A stretch of DNA of 6,160 nucleotides from an uncultured Opitutaceae bacterium (GCA_937902865.1 CALFNJ010000202.1:1-6160), one strand, 5' to 3'. Shown: positions 1 to 4,524, numbered from the stretch's first letter. Notes: generated by a model not told the origin, from the sequence alone. Numbers and translations are program-made.

Positions 1-34
1 CACCGGTGAAAATGGTGAGCGCGTACGGGAGCAT
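1..34 (-). CDS. N-terminus of a membrane protein, probably fused MFS/spermidine synthase (partial)
   Basis: Only 11 complete codons are visible; the gene runs off the left edge. On the minus strand an ATG at 34-32 opens the reading frame MLPYALTIFTG. From memory, fused MFS/spermidine synthase proteins often begin with an ALTIF-type motif leading into a first membrane helix that continues AFLLFQVQPL. That match is the only basis for the product name, so it is tentative. Such proteins join a membrane transporter-like part to a polyamine aminopropyltransferase-like domain. The leader just upstream reads CCACCTTACCCC before ATG, with no Shine-Dalgarno sequence, as for several other genes here. 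The frame stays open upstream for about 40 codons without another ATG or GTG, so 34 is the best start. The terminator at 332-366 separates it from the lipoprotein gene. Confidence 0.45.
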   Translation of the reverse strand, partial: MLPYALTIFTG

Positions 35-331
35 GGGGTAAGGTGGCGCAGTCGCGCAGAAAGGGGGGAGGAAGGCAATTCCGGTCAGGGAGACGCCGGA
101 GCGGAGGGCGATGGAAAGGAGGTTGGTGTCAGCAACGGTGGGATTGCGGGCGAAATTTCACGAACAGCCCGATCCCGGAAGGTTTCGCGCCGAGGCGCGG
201 AAACGCAGGGATCGGACTTGGTCGATCCTCTGCGCATCCGCGCCTCGGCACGAAACGGCTGGGGAAGGGAATGTTCAGTTTACTCCGACGTCCGCTTCCA
301 CCGCGTGGTTGCGTGGTTCGTGATGGACTCG
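35..331. other. Non-coding region with a long hairpin
   Basis: About 300 bases without a convincing gene. The open frames on either strand have arginine/glycine-rich or otherwise unnatural compositions and match nothing I know. It is the upstream region of the leftmost minus-strand gene, so a promoter and 5' leader are expected here, but I see no good -35/-10 pair. The notable content is the stepped hairpin at 182-256. Confidence 0.5.
182..256. repeat. Long stepped imperfect hairpin, possible structured RNA or palindromic repeat
   Basis: Read on the plus strand, GTTTCG (182-187) pairs with CGAAAC (251-256). After one C/A mismatch, 189-201 pairs with 237-249 over 13 bp (core GCCGAGGCGCGG with CCGCGCCTCGGC). 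A 2x2 internal loop follows (202-203, 235-236). Then CGCAG (204-208) pairs with CTGCG (230-234). Beyond a one-base bulge (229), GGATCG (209-214) pairs with CGATCC (223-228), closing an 8-base loop. This makes about 30 base pairs in 75 bases. No poly-T tract follows on either strand, so it is not a standard terminator. It lies about 150 bases upstream of the minus-strand gene starting at 34, so it could be in that gene's leader. Confidence 0.6.
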
Positions 332-366
332 GAAAAATAAAAAGAGCCGGTCGCGCGACCGGCTCT
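332..366 (-). terminator. Rho-independent terminator of the lipoprotein gene
   Basis: The 24-base stretch 343-366 is a perfect palindrome: a 10-bp stem AGAGCCGGTC / GACCGGCTCT closing a GCGC loop. On the minus strand it is followed by a T-rich run (complement of 332-342), the pattern of an intrinsic terminator. It lies 45 bases after the stop codon of the minus-strand lipoprotein gene. Confidence 0.9.
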
Positions 367-410
367 GGATGGAAGAGAAAGAGCGGAGGGATTTGAATCA
401 GTTCCGAGGC

Positions 411-920
411 TCAACGCCAGTAACCCTGGACGTAGACATAGCCGCGGCCGCGGCGCGCCCAATGGGGCTCGACGAAGGTGTGATAGTGAGGATCGGGACG
501 CTCCCAATGACCCGGAACCCATTCGTAGCGGCGGTCGCCGGAGTACGCCCAGTAGCCGGTCACCCAAATGGCGTCGGGCGCGGGACGCGCGACCACGACC
601 TCGCGCTGGCGCGGCGGCGGGGGAGGAGCCTGTTCGACGACGACATTGGTGGTGGCCTCGGCTTCGGAATGGTAGAGCGTGCCGCGCTGGTGATCGAGGC
701 TGTTGCCAATGGTGCCGCCCGCCACGCCGCCGACGGCTCCGCCGATGAGGGCTCCGCCGAGTGCGTTGTGACTGCCGGAGTTATTGCCGATGACCGCGCC
801 GGCGAGCGCGCCCAAGGCGGCTCCGCCGACGGCGCCCTGCTGTGTGTTCGGTCCGGTGCCCGCGCAGCCGGCCAGCAGGGCAGACAGGGCCAGGGCCGCG
901 AGAGTAGTGGTGGTTTTCAT
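411..920 (-). CDS. Glycine-zipper lipoprotein with WXXGXW repeats
   Basis: A 169-aa predicted lipoprotein. The signal peptide ends in the lipobox LLAGC, making Cys19 the likely lipidated residue. Residues 29-73 are a glycine-zipper segment with many GxxxG and GGA steps, as in membrane-associated or oligomer-forming outer-membrane lipoproteins. A linker with five consecutive prolines (99-103) follows. The C-terminus (about 116-169) has WXXGXW-type repeats: WVTGYW (119-124), WVPGHW (134-139) and a final YVQGYW (163-168) with Tyr in the first position. The families are glycine-zipper and YXWGXW/WXXGXW repeat proteins of the cell envelope, whose exact function is unknown. The ATG at 920 is chosen because it gives a complete lipoprotein signal; an ATG at 935 would add five residues. 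No good Shine-Dalgarno site precedes either. A strong terminator follows, so the gene is probably monocistronic. Confidence 0.9.
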   Translation of the reverse strand: MKTTTTLAALALSALLAGCAGTGPNTQQGAVGGAALGALAGAVIGNNSGSHNALGGALIGGAVGGVAGGTIGNSLDHQRGTLYHSEAEATTNVVVEQAPPPPPRQREVVVARPAPDAIWVTGYWAYSGDRRYEWVPGHWERPDPHYHTFVEPHWARRGRGYVYVQGYWR

Positions 921-1083
921 GGTGCCTATAGTCATTGGGAAAAAAACGAGGTTCCGGGTGTGCCCCGGGGTGTTTACCCCTCCGTCCTTCCGGCGCTTTC
1001 CCGTGAGCACCCAATCGCGGTCAATGGACCGAACGGTCGCGTGAGAGAAGCTCTGGTCGAACTAGAACGGACATGACGAAGTG

Positions 1084-1130
1084 GCGTCTCGCCAAAGAGA
1101 CGCTGGCCGGAACGGCGTGTTACATCGCCG
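1084..1130. repeat. Tandem pair of short hairpins, likely intergenic repeat
   Basis: GCGTCTC (1084-1090) pairs with GAGACGC (1097-1103) around the 6-base loop GCCAAA. Ten bases on, CGGCG (1113-1117) pairs with CGCCG (1126-1130) around TGTTACAT. No T-tract follows on either strand, so these are not intrinsic terminators. They resemble an intergenic repeat unit, but no second copy is present in this window. Confidence 0.4.
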
Positions 1131-1177
1131 CCAATGGACGCGAGAGCGCAGCGAGATCGAGCGGAGAGGTTGGCAGT

Positions 1178-1224
1178 GTAGGACGGGTCTTCGATCCGTC
1201 CGGCAGGTCGAAAACCTGCCCTAC
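1178..1224. repeat. REP doublet (two GTAG hairpins head to head)
   Basis: The element starts GTAG (1178-1181) and ends CTAC (1221-1224). The first hairpin pairs GGACGG (1181-1186) with CCGTCC (1196-1201), and a G-T and a T-A pair extend the stem. The second pairs GGCAGGT (1202-1208) with ACCTGCC (1214-1220) around CGAAA. The two halves are imperfect inverted copies of each other, each with GTAG at its outer 5' end. A GTAG or GGAG tetranucleotide beside a small hairpin is the known signature of bacterial REP sequences recognised by RAYT (TnpA-REP) nucleases. No RAYT gene is in this window. Confidence 0.65.
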
Positions 1225-1269
1225 TGCGCGCCCTGCGCGCGAAGCTCGTCGCCAAGCGCAGCCGGTTGC

Positions 1270-1479
1270 TCAAACGGTCCATGCTTTGGCCGCGATCGCC
1301 TGGACGGCCGGGTAGGCCGCGGTTTCCGCGGTGAAGGCCGGATGCTGATTCAGCACCAGGAAATCGTGCGCGGGAGCCGGCGGGAGCGCGGCGGGCCGGT
1401 CCGCGTGGAGACGGGTCGGCGGCTTGATGCCCTGCTGGCGCAGCAAGGCGTTTCGGCGGGTGGCAGTGGTGGTGTTCAT
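1270..1479 (-). CDS. Small hypothetical protein (69 aa)
   Basis: I do not recognise this protein. It starts MNTTTATRRNALLRQQG and ends AIAAKAWTV. There is no signal peptide, membrane helix, cysteine or clear motif; a Pro/Ala-rich stretch lies around residues 28-37. Support comes from codon use: roughly 84% of its codons end in G or C, as in the surrounding real genes, and the composition is balanced rather than Arg/Gly-heavy like the shadow frames. The terminator at 1528-1565 lies 49 bases upstream, so it would need its own promoter in that gap, and none is obvious. No Shine-Dalgarno site precedes the ATG (leader CCAATCCATC), though that is common here. It may be a real short cytoplasmic protein or a chance frame. 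Confidence 0.5.
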   Translation of the reverse strand: MNTTTATRRNALLRQQGIKPPTRLHADRPAALPPAPAHDFLVLNQHPAFTAETAAYPAVQAIAAKAWTV

Positions 1480-1527
1480 GATGGATTGGGCTTTGGAACC
1501 CGCTCCCTTGCCGCCACCGGCTGGGCC

Positions 1528-1565
1528 AAAAAAAAGCCCCTCCGGTGTTGCGACACCGGAGGGGC
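1528..1565 (-). terminator. Strong rho-independent terminator
   Basis: A 13-bp perfect stem, GCCCCTCCGGTGT (1536-1548) with ACACCGGAGGGGC (1553-1565), closes a TGCG loop. On the minus strand it is followed directly by eight T residues (complement of 1528-1535). It lies 14 bases after the stop codon of the 32-aa minus-strand frame. It would also stop read-through from the hydrolase gene upstream. Confidence 0.92.
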
Positions 1566-1579
1566 AAATTCGTTACGAA

Positions 1580-1678
1580 TCAGATCCCTCGCGGCGTGCG
1601 GCGCAGCGAAACGACGGAGACGACCACGGAAATGAATCCGAGGATCGAAGCGAGCGAGGCTGCGGCGGCGAGGGTCAT
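1580..1678 (-). CDS. Very small single-helix membrane peptide (32 aa)
   Basis: A 32-aa peptide starting MTLAAAASLASILGF. Residues 2-25 form one hydrophobic, Ala/Val/Ser-rich helix, followed by a short basic tail (RRTPRG), consistent with a single-pass inner-membrane peptide with a cytoplasmic tail. I recognise no family. Support: 25 of 31 codons after the start end in G or C, the helix-plus-basic-tail layout is coherent, and the stop codon lies 14 bases before the strong terminator. The frame is open upstream to 1816 but there runs through the GTAACAAG repeat element, so the ATG at 1678 is the better start. No Shine-Dalgarno site is seen. A TTGACA hexamer (minus strand, 1720-1715) could be a -35 box, but no -10 box follows at the right distance. 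It might instead be the 3' end of a longer transcript from the hydrolase. Confidence 0.45.
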   Translation of the reverse strand: MTLAAAASLASILGFISVVVSVVSLRRTPRGI

Positions 1679-1724
1679 GATTGCGTGGAGGAAAAGGAAG
1701 AACTCAGGACGAGCTGTCAAGCGA

Positions 1725-1855
1725 CCAAGTAACAAGAGCCAGGTAACAAGTACCAAGAAGAGTCCGCGCTGCGCGCTTAGTTTGCCGGATGTCTTTTTTG
1801 CAGCCGGCAGGCGCACTCCCTTGTTACTTGGTACTTGTTACCTGTTACTTTTTCG
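1725..1855. repeat. Interspersed element copy 1 (GTAACAAG-type inverted repeats)
   Basis: The left arm (about 1725-1770) and right arm (about 1811-1855) are imperfect inverted repeats built from GTAACAAG, GTACCAAG and GTAACAGG words. The best match is 16 bases, GGTAACAAGTACCAAG at 1742-1757, exactly inverted at 1827-1842. The spacer begins with AGTCCGCGCTGCGCGCT (1761-1777) and holds a small GCCGG/CCGGC dyad (1784-1808). About 45 of 51 bases of the left half (1727-1777) match the reverse complement of 2804-2853 in copy 2. The right arm covers the stop codon of the hydrolase. It encodes no protein and no transposase is nearby. It could be a MITE-like or REP-like non-autonomous element. Confidence 0.7.
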
Positions 1856-2696
1856 CCGGCATCGTTTTCTCGAGCCACGCGATCACGCGTTCCTTGTAGT
1901 CAGGCGCCACGGTATCCCAGGTCAGCATGCCATGCACGCCGCCGGGAATGGTGATGAGTTCGCACGGCACGCCCACCGCGCGCAGCTTGGCCTGCATGTC
2001 CACGGACTGGTGGTACGGCACGTTCTGGTCGGCCGTGCCGTGCAGCAGCAGAAACGGAGGCAGGCCTGCCTTCACGAAATACATCGGCGAGGCGGCGCGC
2101 AGCTGCGTGCGCGCCTCGTCGTCGAACGCGGTGCGGCCGATCAGGGCGGAGCGGCTGGGATTGAGCGTGCCCGTCTTGATCGGGTCCTCCAGCAGGTCGG
2201 CCGGAAGGTAAAACGGAATCACGGCGGCGACGCGGGTCGAATCATCCGCCTGCATCGCGGCCATGGCGACCATCTGCGAACCGGCGGACTCGCCCGACAG
2301 CGCGATCCGAGTGAGATCGAGATGGTATTGCGCCGCGTGCGCCTTGACCCAGCGGATGGCGGTCTGGAGATCCTCGAGTTGGGCCGGGTAGTGGTATTTC
2401 GGGGCGAGCCGGTAATTGATGGAGAACCAGGCGAAGCCGGCTTTCGTGAGCGGCTCGTGCATCGGCGCCATATAGCCCTTCTTCGGCCCGCCGCTCTTGT
2501 CGCCGGCGGTCCAGCCGCCGCCGTGGACCAGAATCACGACCGGCCAGGGACCGGCGCCGTCCGGCACGGAGGCATCCAGCTTCAGGCTTTCGCCGCTGGC
2601 GGTGCCATATTCGATGTCAGCCTGGAAAGCCGCGCGCGCCGACAAAGCAAAACCGGAGGCGAGGCCGAAGAGAATGAGGGTACGAAGAGAGAGCAT
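1845..2696 (-). CDS. Secreted alpha/beta hydrolase (esterase/lipase-like)
   Basis: A 283-aa protein with a signal peptide (residues 1-22 or 23, ending SARA) and an alpha/beta-hydrolase fold. It carries the oxyanion-hole motif HGGGW (58-62) and the nucleophile elbow GESAG with Ser137. The likely acid is Asp223 in HGTADQNVPYH, and the likely base is His255 in GGVHGM. HGGGW plus GxSAG is typical of the BD-FAE/hormone-sensitive-lipase-like carboxylesterases, which cut ester bonds in lipids or in acylated sugars; the substrate cannot be read from sequence. It probably acts in the periplasm or outside the cell. ATG 2696 is chosen because a signal peptide begins there; a TTG at 2780 would add 28 residues translated from a repeat element. 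The leader is pyrimidine-rich (TTCCCCTCCCTT) without a Shine-Dalgarno site. The stop codon lies inside repeat copy 1. Confidence 0.93.
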   Translation of the reverse strand: MLSLRTLILFGLASGFALSARAAFQADIEYGTASGESLKLDASVPDGAGPWPVVILVHGGGWTAGDKSGGPKKGYMAPMHEPLTKAGFAWFSINYRLAPKYHYPAQLEDLQTAIRWVKAHAAQYHLDLTRIALSGESAGSQMVAMAAMQADDSTRVAAVIPFYLPADLLEDPIKTGTLNPSRSALIGRTAFDDEARTQLRAASPMYFVKAGLPPFLLLHGTADQNVPYHQSVDMQAKLRAVGVPCELITIPGGVHGMLTWDTVAPDYKERVIAWLEKTMPAKK

Positions 2697-2706
2697 AAGG
2701 GAGGGG

Positions 2707-2880
2707 AAGTAACAGGGGACAAGTAACAGGTAACAAGGGGAGAAGCGAGGGAGTCGGCTCCGACGATGCACGTGGGTCAAATCACTTTTCTATCCTCCAC
2801 CGGAGCGCGAAGCGCGGACTCCCCTGTTACTTGTTACCTGGCACTTGTTACTTTCCTCAGTTGGCCCTTGTTACTTTTTC
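2707..2880. repeat. Interspersed element copy 2 (GTAACAAG-type inverted repeats)
   Basis: The left arm (2707-2740) holds AAGTAACAGGGG and CAGGTAACAAG. The right arm (2821-2880) holds their exact inverted copies, CCCCTGTTACTT (2821-2832) and CTTGTTACCTG (2830-2840), plus further CTTGTTAC words ending GTTACTTTTTC. The spacer includes a GTCGG/CCGAC dyad (2753-2764) and AGCGCGAAGCGCGGACT (2804-2820), the inverted counterpart of the copy 1 spacer. The element is inverted relative to copy 1, and the two bracket the hydrolase gene. It fills the divergent intergenic region between the hydrolase and the DUF6370-like gene, so it may carry or disturb their promoters. Confidence 0.7.
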
Positions 2881-2902
2881 CGCGAGCGGCAGGCTCGGAG
2901 GC

Positions 2903-3232
2903 ATGAAACACAAATCCCTCCTTGGTTTTATCGCTCTCGGTCTCGTCGGCACTTCCCTGGTCTGGGCGGCTGATCCGGCGCCCGTCACTCTCGTGGGCAA
3001 GGGCGAATGCGCGAAGTGCGCGCTGGGCAAGAGCGACACGTGCCAGAACGTCGTGGTCGTGACGAAGGATGGGAAGGAACAGATCTACTATCTCACGCAG
3101 AATCCGCTCAGCGAAAAATTCCACGACAACGTCTGCACCGAGCCCCAGGAAATCAAGGTCGTGGGCGTCGTGAAGGACAACGGCGACAAGAAGGAAATCA
3201 CCGCCACGAGCATCGAGCTCGTGAAGAAGTAA
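2903..3232 (+). CDS. Secreted small cysteine protein, DUF6370-like
   Basis: A 109-aa protein with a signal peptide (MKHKSLLGFIALGLVGTSLVWA, cleavage near residue 22-23) and a mature part of about 87 residues. The mature protein has CAKC (Cys36, Cys39), Cys47 and Cys78 in FHDNVC, then a strand-rich end (IKVVGVV, EITATSIEL). The CxxC plus later Cys pattern, the GKE..YYL segment and the FH..VC motif fit what I remember of DUF6370, a family of secreted proteins of unknown function. Four cysteines could form disulfides or bind a metal, but that is inference. The ATG at 2903 is the only start giving a clean signal peptide. GGAGG (2897-2901) sits just one base before it, too close for a normal Shine-Dalgarno site. 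Upstream in-frame codons come from repeat copy 2. The stop codon is TAA at 3230-3232. Confidence 0.85.
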   Translation: MKHKSLLGFIALGLVGTSLVWAADPAPVTLVGKGECAKCALGKSDTCQNVVVVTKDGKEQIYYLTQNPLSEKFHDNVCTEPQEIKVVGVVKDNGDKKEITATSIELVKK

Positions 3233-3248
3233 GACGGAAAACCGGGAG

Positions 3249-3277
3249 GCGGAACGCGACCTCCGAGCGCGTTCCGC
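3249..3277 (+). terminator. Hairpin after the DUF6370-like gene, possible terminator
   Basis: GCGGAACGCG (3249-3258) pairs perfectly with CGCGTTCCGC (3268-3277) around a 9-base loop, 16 bases after the stop codon. It lacks a T-run (TTGCGAAG follows), so it is at best a weak intrinsic terminator or a 3'-end stabilising hairpin. Confidence 0.45.
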
Positions 3278-3388
3278 TTGCGAAGCTGAACTCCGCCGCC
3301 CGGAGATCGGCCGCTACCAACCCTGTGGAATAAGGCCGGGCGAAGCTGAGGCCATCGCATCTGAGCAAGCGCGCGAGCCGGATTTTGA

Positions 3389-3482
3389 GGTAGGGCGCGT
3401 TGTCCCGAACGCGCCGTCTTCGCCCAGTTCTCGACCAGGACGCGGATAATGTTTCGGCGCGTTCGGGACAACGCGCCCTACC
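3389..3482. repeat. REP doublet: perfect 28-bp inverted repeat with nested hairpins
   Basis: Positions 3389-3416 and 3455-3482 are exact inverted copies (28 bp each) around a 38-base spacer. Each arm begins GGTAGGGCGCGTT from its outer end and folds into its own hairpin. Left: GGCGCGTT (3394-3401) with AACGCGCC (3408-3415), loop GTCCCG. Right: GGCGCGTT (3456-3463) with AACGCGCC (3470-3477), loop CGGGAC. GTAG stands at the outer 5' side of each hairpin, matching the REP signature used by RAYT nucleases. It has the same plan as the doublet at 1178-1224 but a different stem sequence, so it is a second REP class. Confidence 0.8.
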
Positions 3483-3505
3483 TTCCGATCCTCGGCTGCC
3501 GCGGA

Positions 3506-3539
3506 ATAAAAAACGCGCGCCCCTTTTCGAGGCGCGCGT
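3506..3539 (-). terminator. Rho-independent terminator of the single-TonB-domain gene
   Basis: ACGCGCGCC (3513-3521) pairs with GGCGCGCGT (3531-3539) around a 9-base loop. On the minus strand it runs into a T-rich tract (complement of 3506-3513, TTTTTTAT). It begins 29 bases after the stop codon of the gene at 3569-4447. Confidence 0.9.
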
Positions 3540-3568
3540 GAAAGCGACGAGCCGAAAGCCCGGTTCGA

Positions 3569-4447
3569 TTACTTGGCCTCGGCGGCGGCCACCTTGAAGG
3601 TGTAGGGGATCACCGCGGTCGCCTGGACGTATTGGTGGTCCTTCACCGCCGGCTCGAATTTCCACTGCTTGGCGGCGGCGGCGAGCGATTCGCCAAAGGA
3701 CGGATGCGTGGCCTCGACGACTTTCACGTCCACGACGTTGCCGTGGTCATCGATCGTGCAGCTCACCTTGGCCGAGCCGCCCACGCCCTGCGCCTTCAGA
3801 TCGGCGGGAAACACCGGCACGGCGGGCGGCACGGCGCGGGAAATGCCGACGGGGCGGTCCGGCACGCGCTTCAGCTGGAATTCCTCGGTCTTCCGGGTCT
3901 GCTCGGCGATGTAGGCCGGGTCCATCGTGGAGTTGAGAATCTCGAGCCCGTCGGAAAAGACATGGAGCTTGGAATGGCTCTCGCCTTCCGCGAGATGGGC
4001 CTGGAGCGCCACGCTGATGCGGATCTTCTGGGCCTCTCCGGGAATCAGGTCGCGCATCTCGATCGCGGAGGGAAGGTGATCGAGGTCCGTATTGATTTCC
4101 CACACGAAGAAGCAGTGCTTCAGGGGAGTGTCGGACGAAATCGTCGCGTCGAGGTCATTGCCGAAGATCGTCTCCGTGCCCTTCGCGAGATCCTCGATGC
4201 GGTTTTCCTTCACCGCCACGTTGGTGAGCTTGACGAAGCCGCGACCGTAGATGGCCGCCTTGCCGAGCGCGTATTCGGTTCCGCTGGTGGAGACGAGTTT
4301 GCCGTCCTTTTCCACCATCGAGGTGCCCATGGTGATCGCCCGCACGACTTGCGGACCGCCTTTTTCCGAGACGACGAGAAGTTTCTGCGCGAAAGCCGCA
4401 GGCGCGGCGACGAGAACGGCGAGACAACAGAACAGCCGGGTTTTCAT
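3569..4447 (-). CDS. Secreted protein with unknown N-terminal domain and TonB C-terminal domain
   Basis: A 292-aa protein. Residues 1-20 are a signal peptide ending AAFA before Gln21. Residues about 21-180 form a soluble, strand-rich domain I do not recognise. Residues about 211-285 match the TonB C-terminal domain: PVFPADLKAQGVGG, a VSCTIDDHGNVVDVKVVEAT core, then QWKFEPA and a final IPYTF strand. Classical TonB has an N-terminal membrane anchor and a long proline-rich spacer; here there is a cleavable-looking signal and only a short Pro-rich linker (about 200-213). Automatic pipelines would call it an energy transducer TonB, but an ExbB/ExbD-coupled role is unproven. It more likely works as a periplasmic binding or envelope protein. 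The ATG at 4447 gives the clean signal peptide; its leader is C-rich (CCCGCTACCCCT) without a Shine-Dalgarno site. Confidence 0.88.
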   Translation of the reverse strand: MKTRLFCCLAVLVAAPAAFAQKLLVVSEKGGPQVVRAITMGTSMVEKDGKLVSTSGTEYALGKAAIYGRGFVKLTNVAVKENRIEDLAKGTETIFGNDLDATISSDTPLKHCFFVWEINTDLDHLPSAIEMRDLIPGEAQKIRISVALQAHLAEGESHSKLHVFSDGLEILNSTMDPAYIAEQTRKTEEFQLKRVPDRPVGISRAVPPAVPVFPADLKAQGVGGSAKVSCTIDDHGNVVDVKVVEATHPSFGESLAAAAKQWKFEPAVKDHQYVQATAVIPYTFKVAAAEAK

Positions 4448-4524
4448 AGGGGTAGCGGGGGTAGGGTTCGAGAGTAGGGGTGGGCAAGTTGGCAGATTCC
4501 TCCGCCGCAAAACAGCAAATTTGT

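Larger units (their letters stand above)
921..1269. other. Hairpin-dense intergenic region
   Basis: About 350 bases with no credible gene; the overlapping open frames look like chance readings. It holds a chain of short perfect dyads. They are GGGGT/ACCCC (967-980), GACCG/CGGTC (1027-1038), GCGTCTC/GAGACGC (1084-1103), CGGCG/CGCCG (1113-1130) and the two-hairpin REP doublet at 1178-1224. The first lies in the leader of the lipoprotein gene. A TTGACC hexamer (minus strand, 1024-1019) has no matching -10 box, so no promoter is called. Confidence 0.55.
3233..3568. other. Convergent intergenic region with REP doublet and terminators
   Basis: This gap separates the plus-strand DUF6370-like gene from the minus-strand TonB-domain gene, which end facing each other. 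It contains a hairpin just after the first gene (3249-3277), a perfect inverted-repeat REP doublet (3389-3482) and the terminator of the second gene (3506-3539). No protein-coding frame is credible. The word CGAAGCTGA occurs twice (near 3281 and 3341). Confidence 0.6.

Noticed and set aside
182..256. Integron attC site for the long hairpin
   Set aside because: The ends do not match the RYYYAAC/GTTRRRY core pattern, and there is no cassette or integrase context.
43..396. Plus-strand open frame of 117 codons at the left edge
   Set aside because: Its Arg/Gly-rich composition is unnatural, it has no motif, and it runs through the terminator hairpin of the lipoprotein gene.
369..1076. Plus-strand open frame of 235 codons
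   Set aside because: It is antisense to the glycine-zipper lipoprotein; the apparent repeats are a reflection of the Gly/Ala codons on the other strand.
1725..1855. Possible CRISPR array from repeated GTAACAAG words
   Set aside because: The words are only about 8 bases, irregularly spaced and in both orientations; there are no constant-length spacers and no cas gene.
1545..2726. Plus-strand open frame of 393 codons
   Set aside because: It lies antisense to the hydrolase, which has a signal peptide and complete catalytic motifs. This frame is Arg/His/Gly-rich with no domain, typical of a GC-rich antisense shadow.
2697..2780. Longer N-terminus of the hydrolase from a TTG start
   Set aside because: A GGAGG-like site lies upstream but 13 bases away. 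The added 28 residues are translated repeat element (CYLLLVPCYF) in front of a complete signal peptide.
3632..4477. Plus-strand open frame of 281 codons
   Set aside because: It is antisense to the TonB-domain gene and very rich in His, Arg and Gly, with no recognisable motif. The minus-strand gene has a signal peptide, a domain match and its own terminator.
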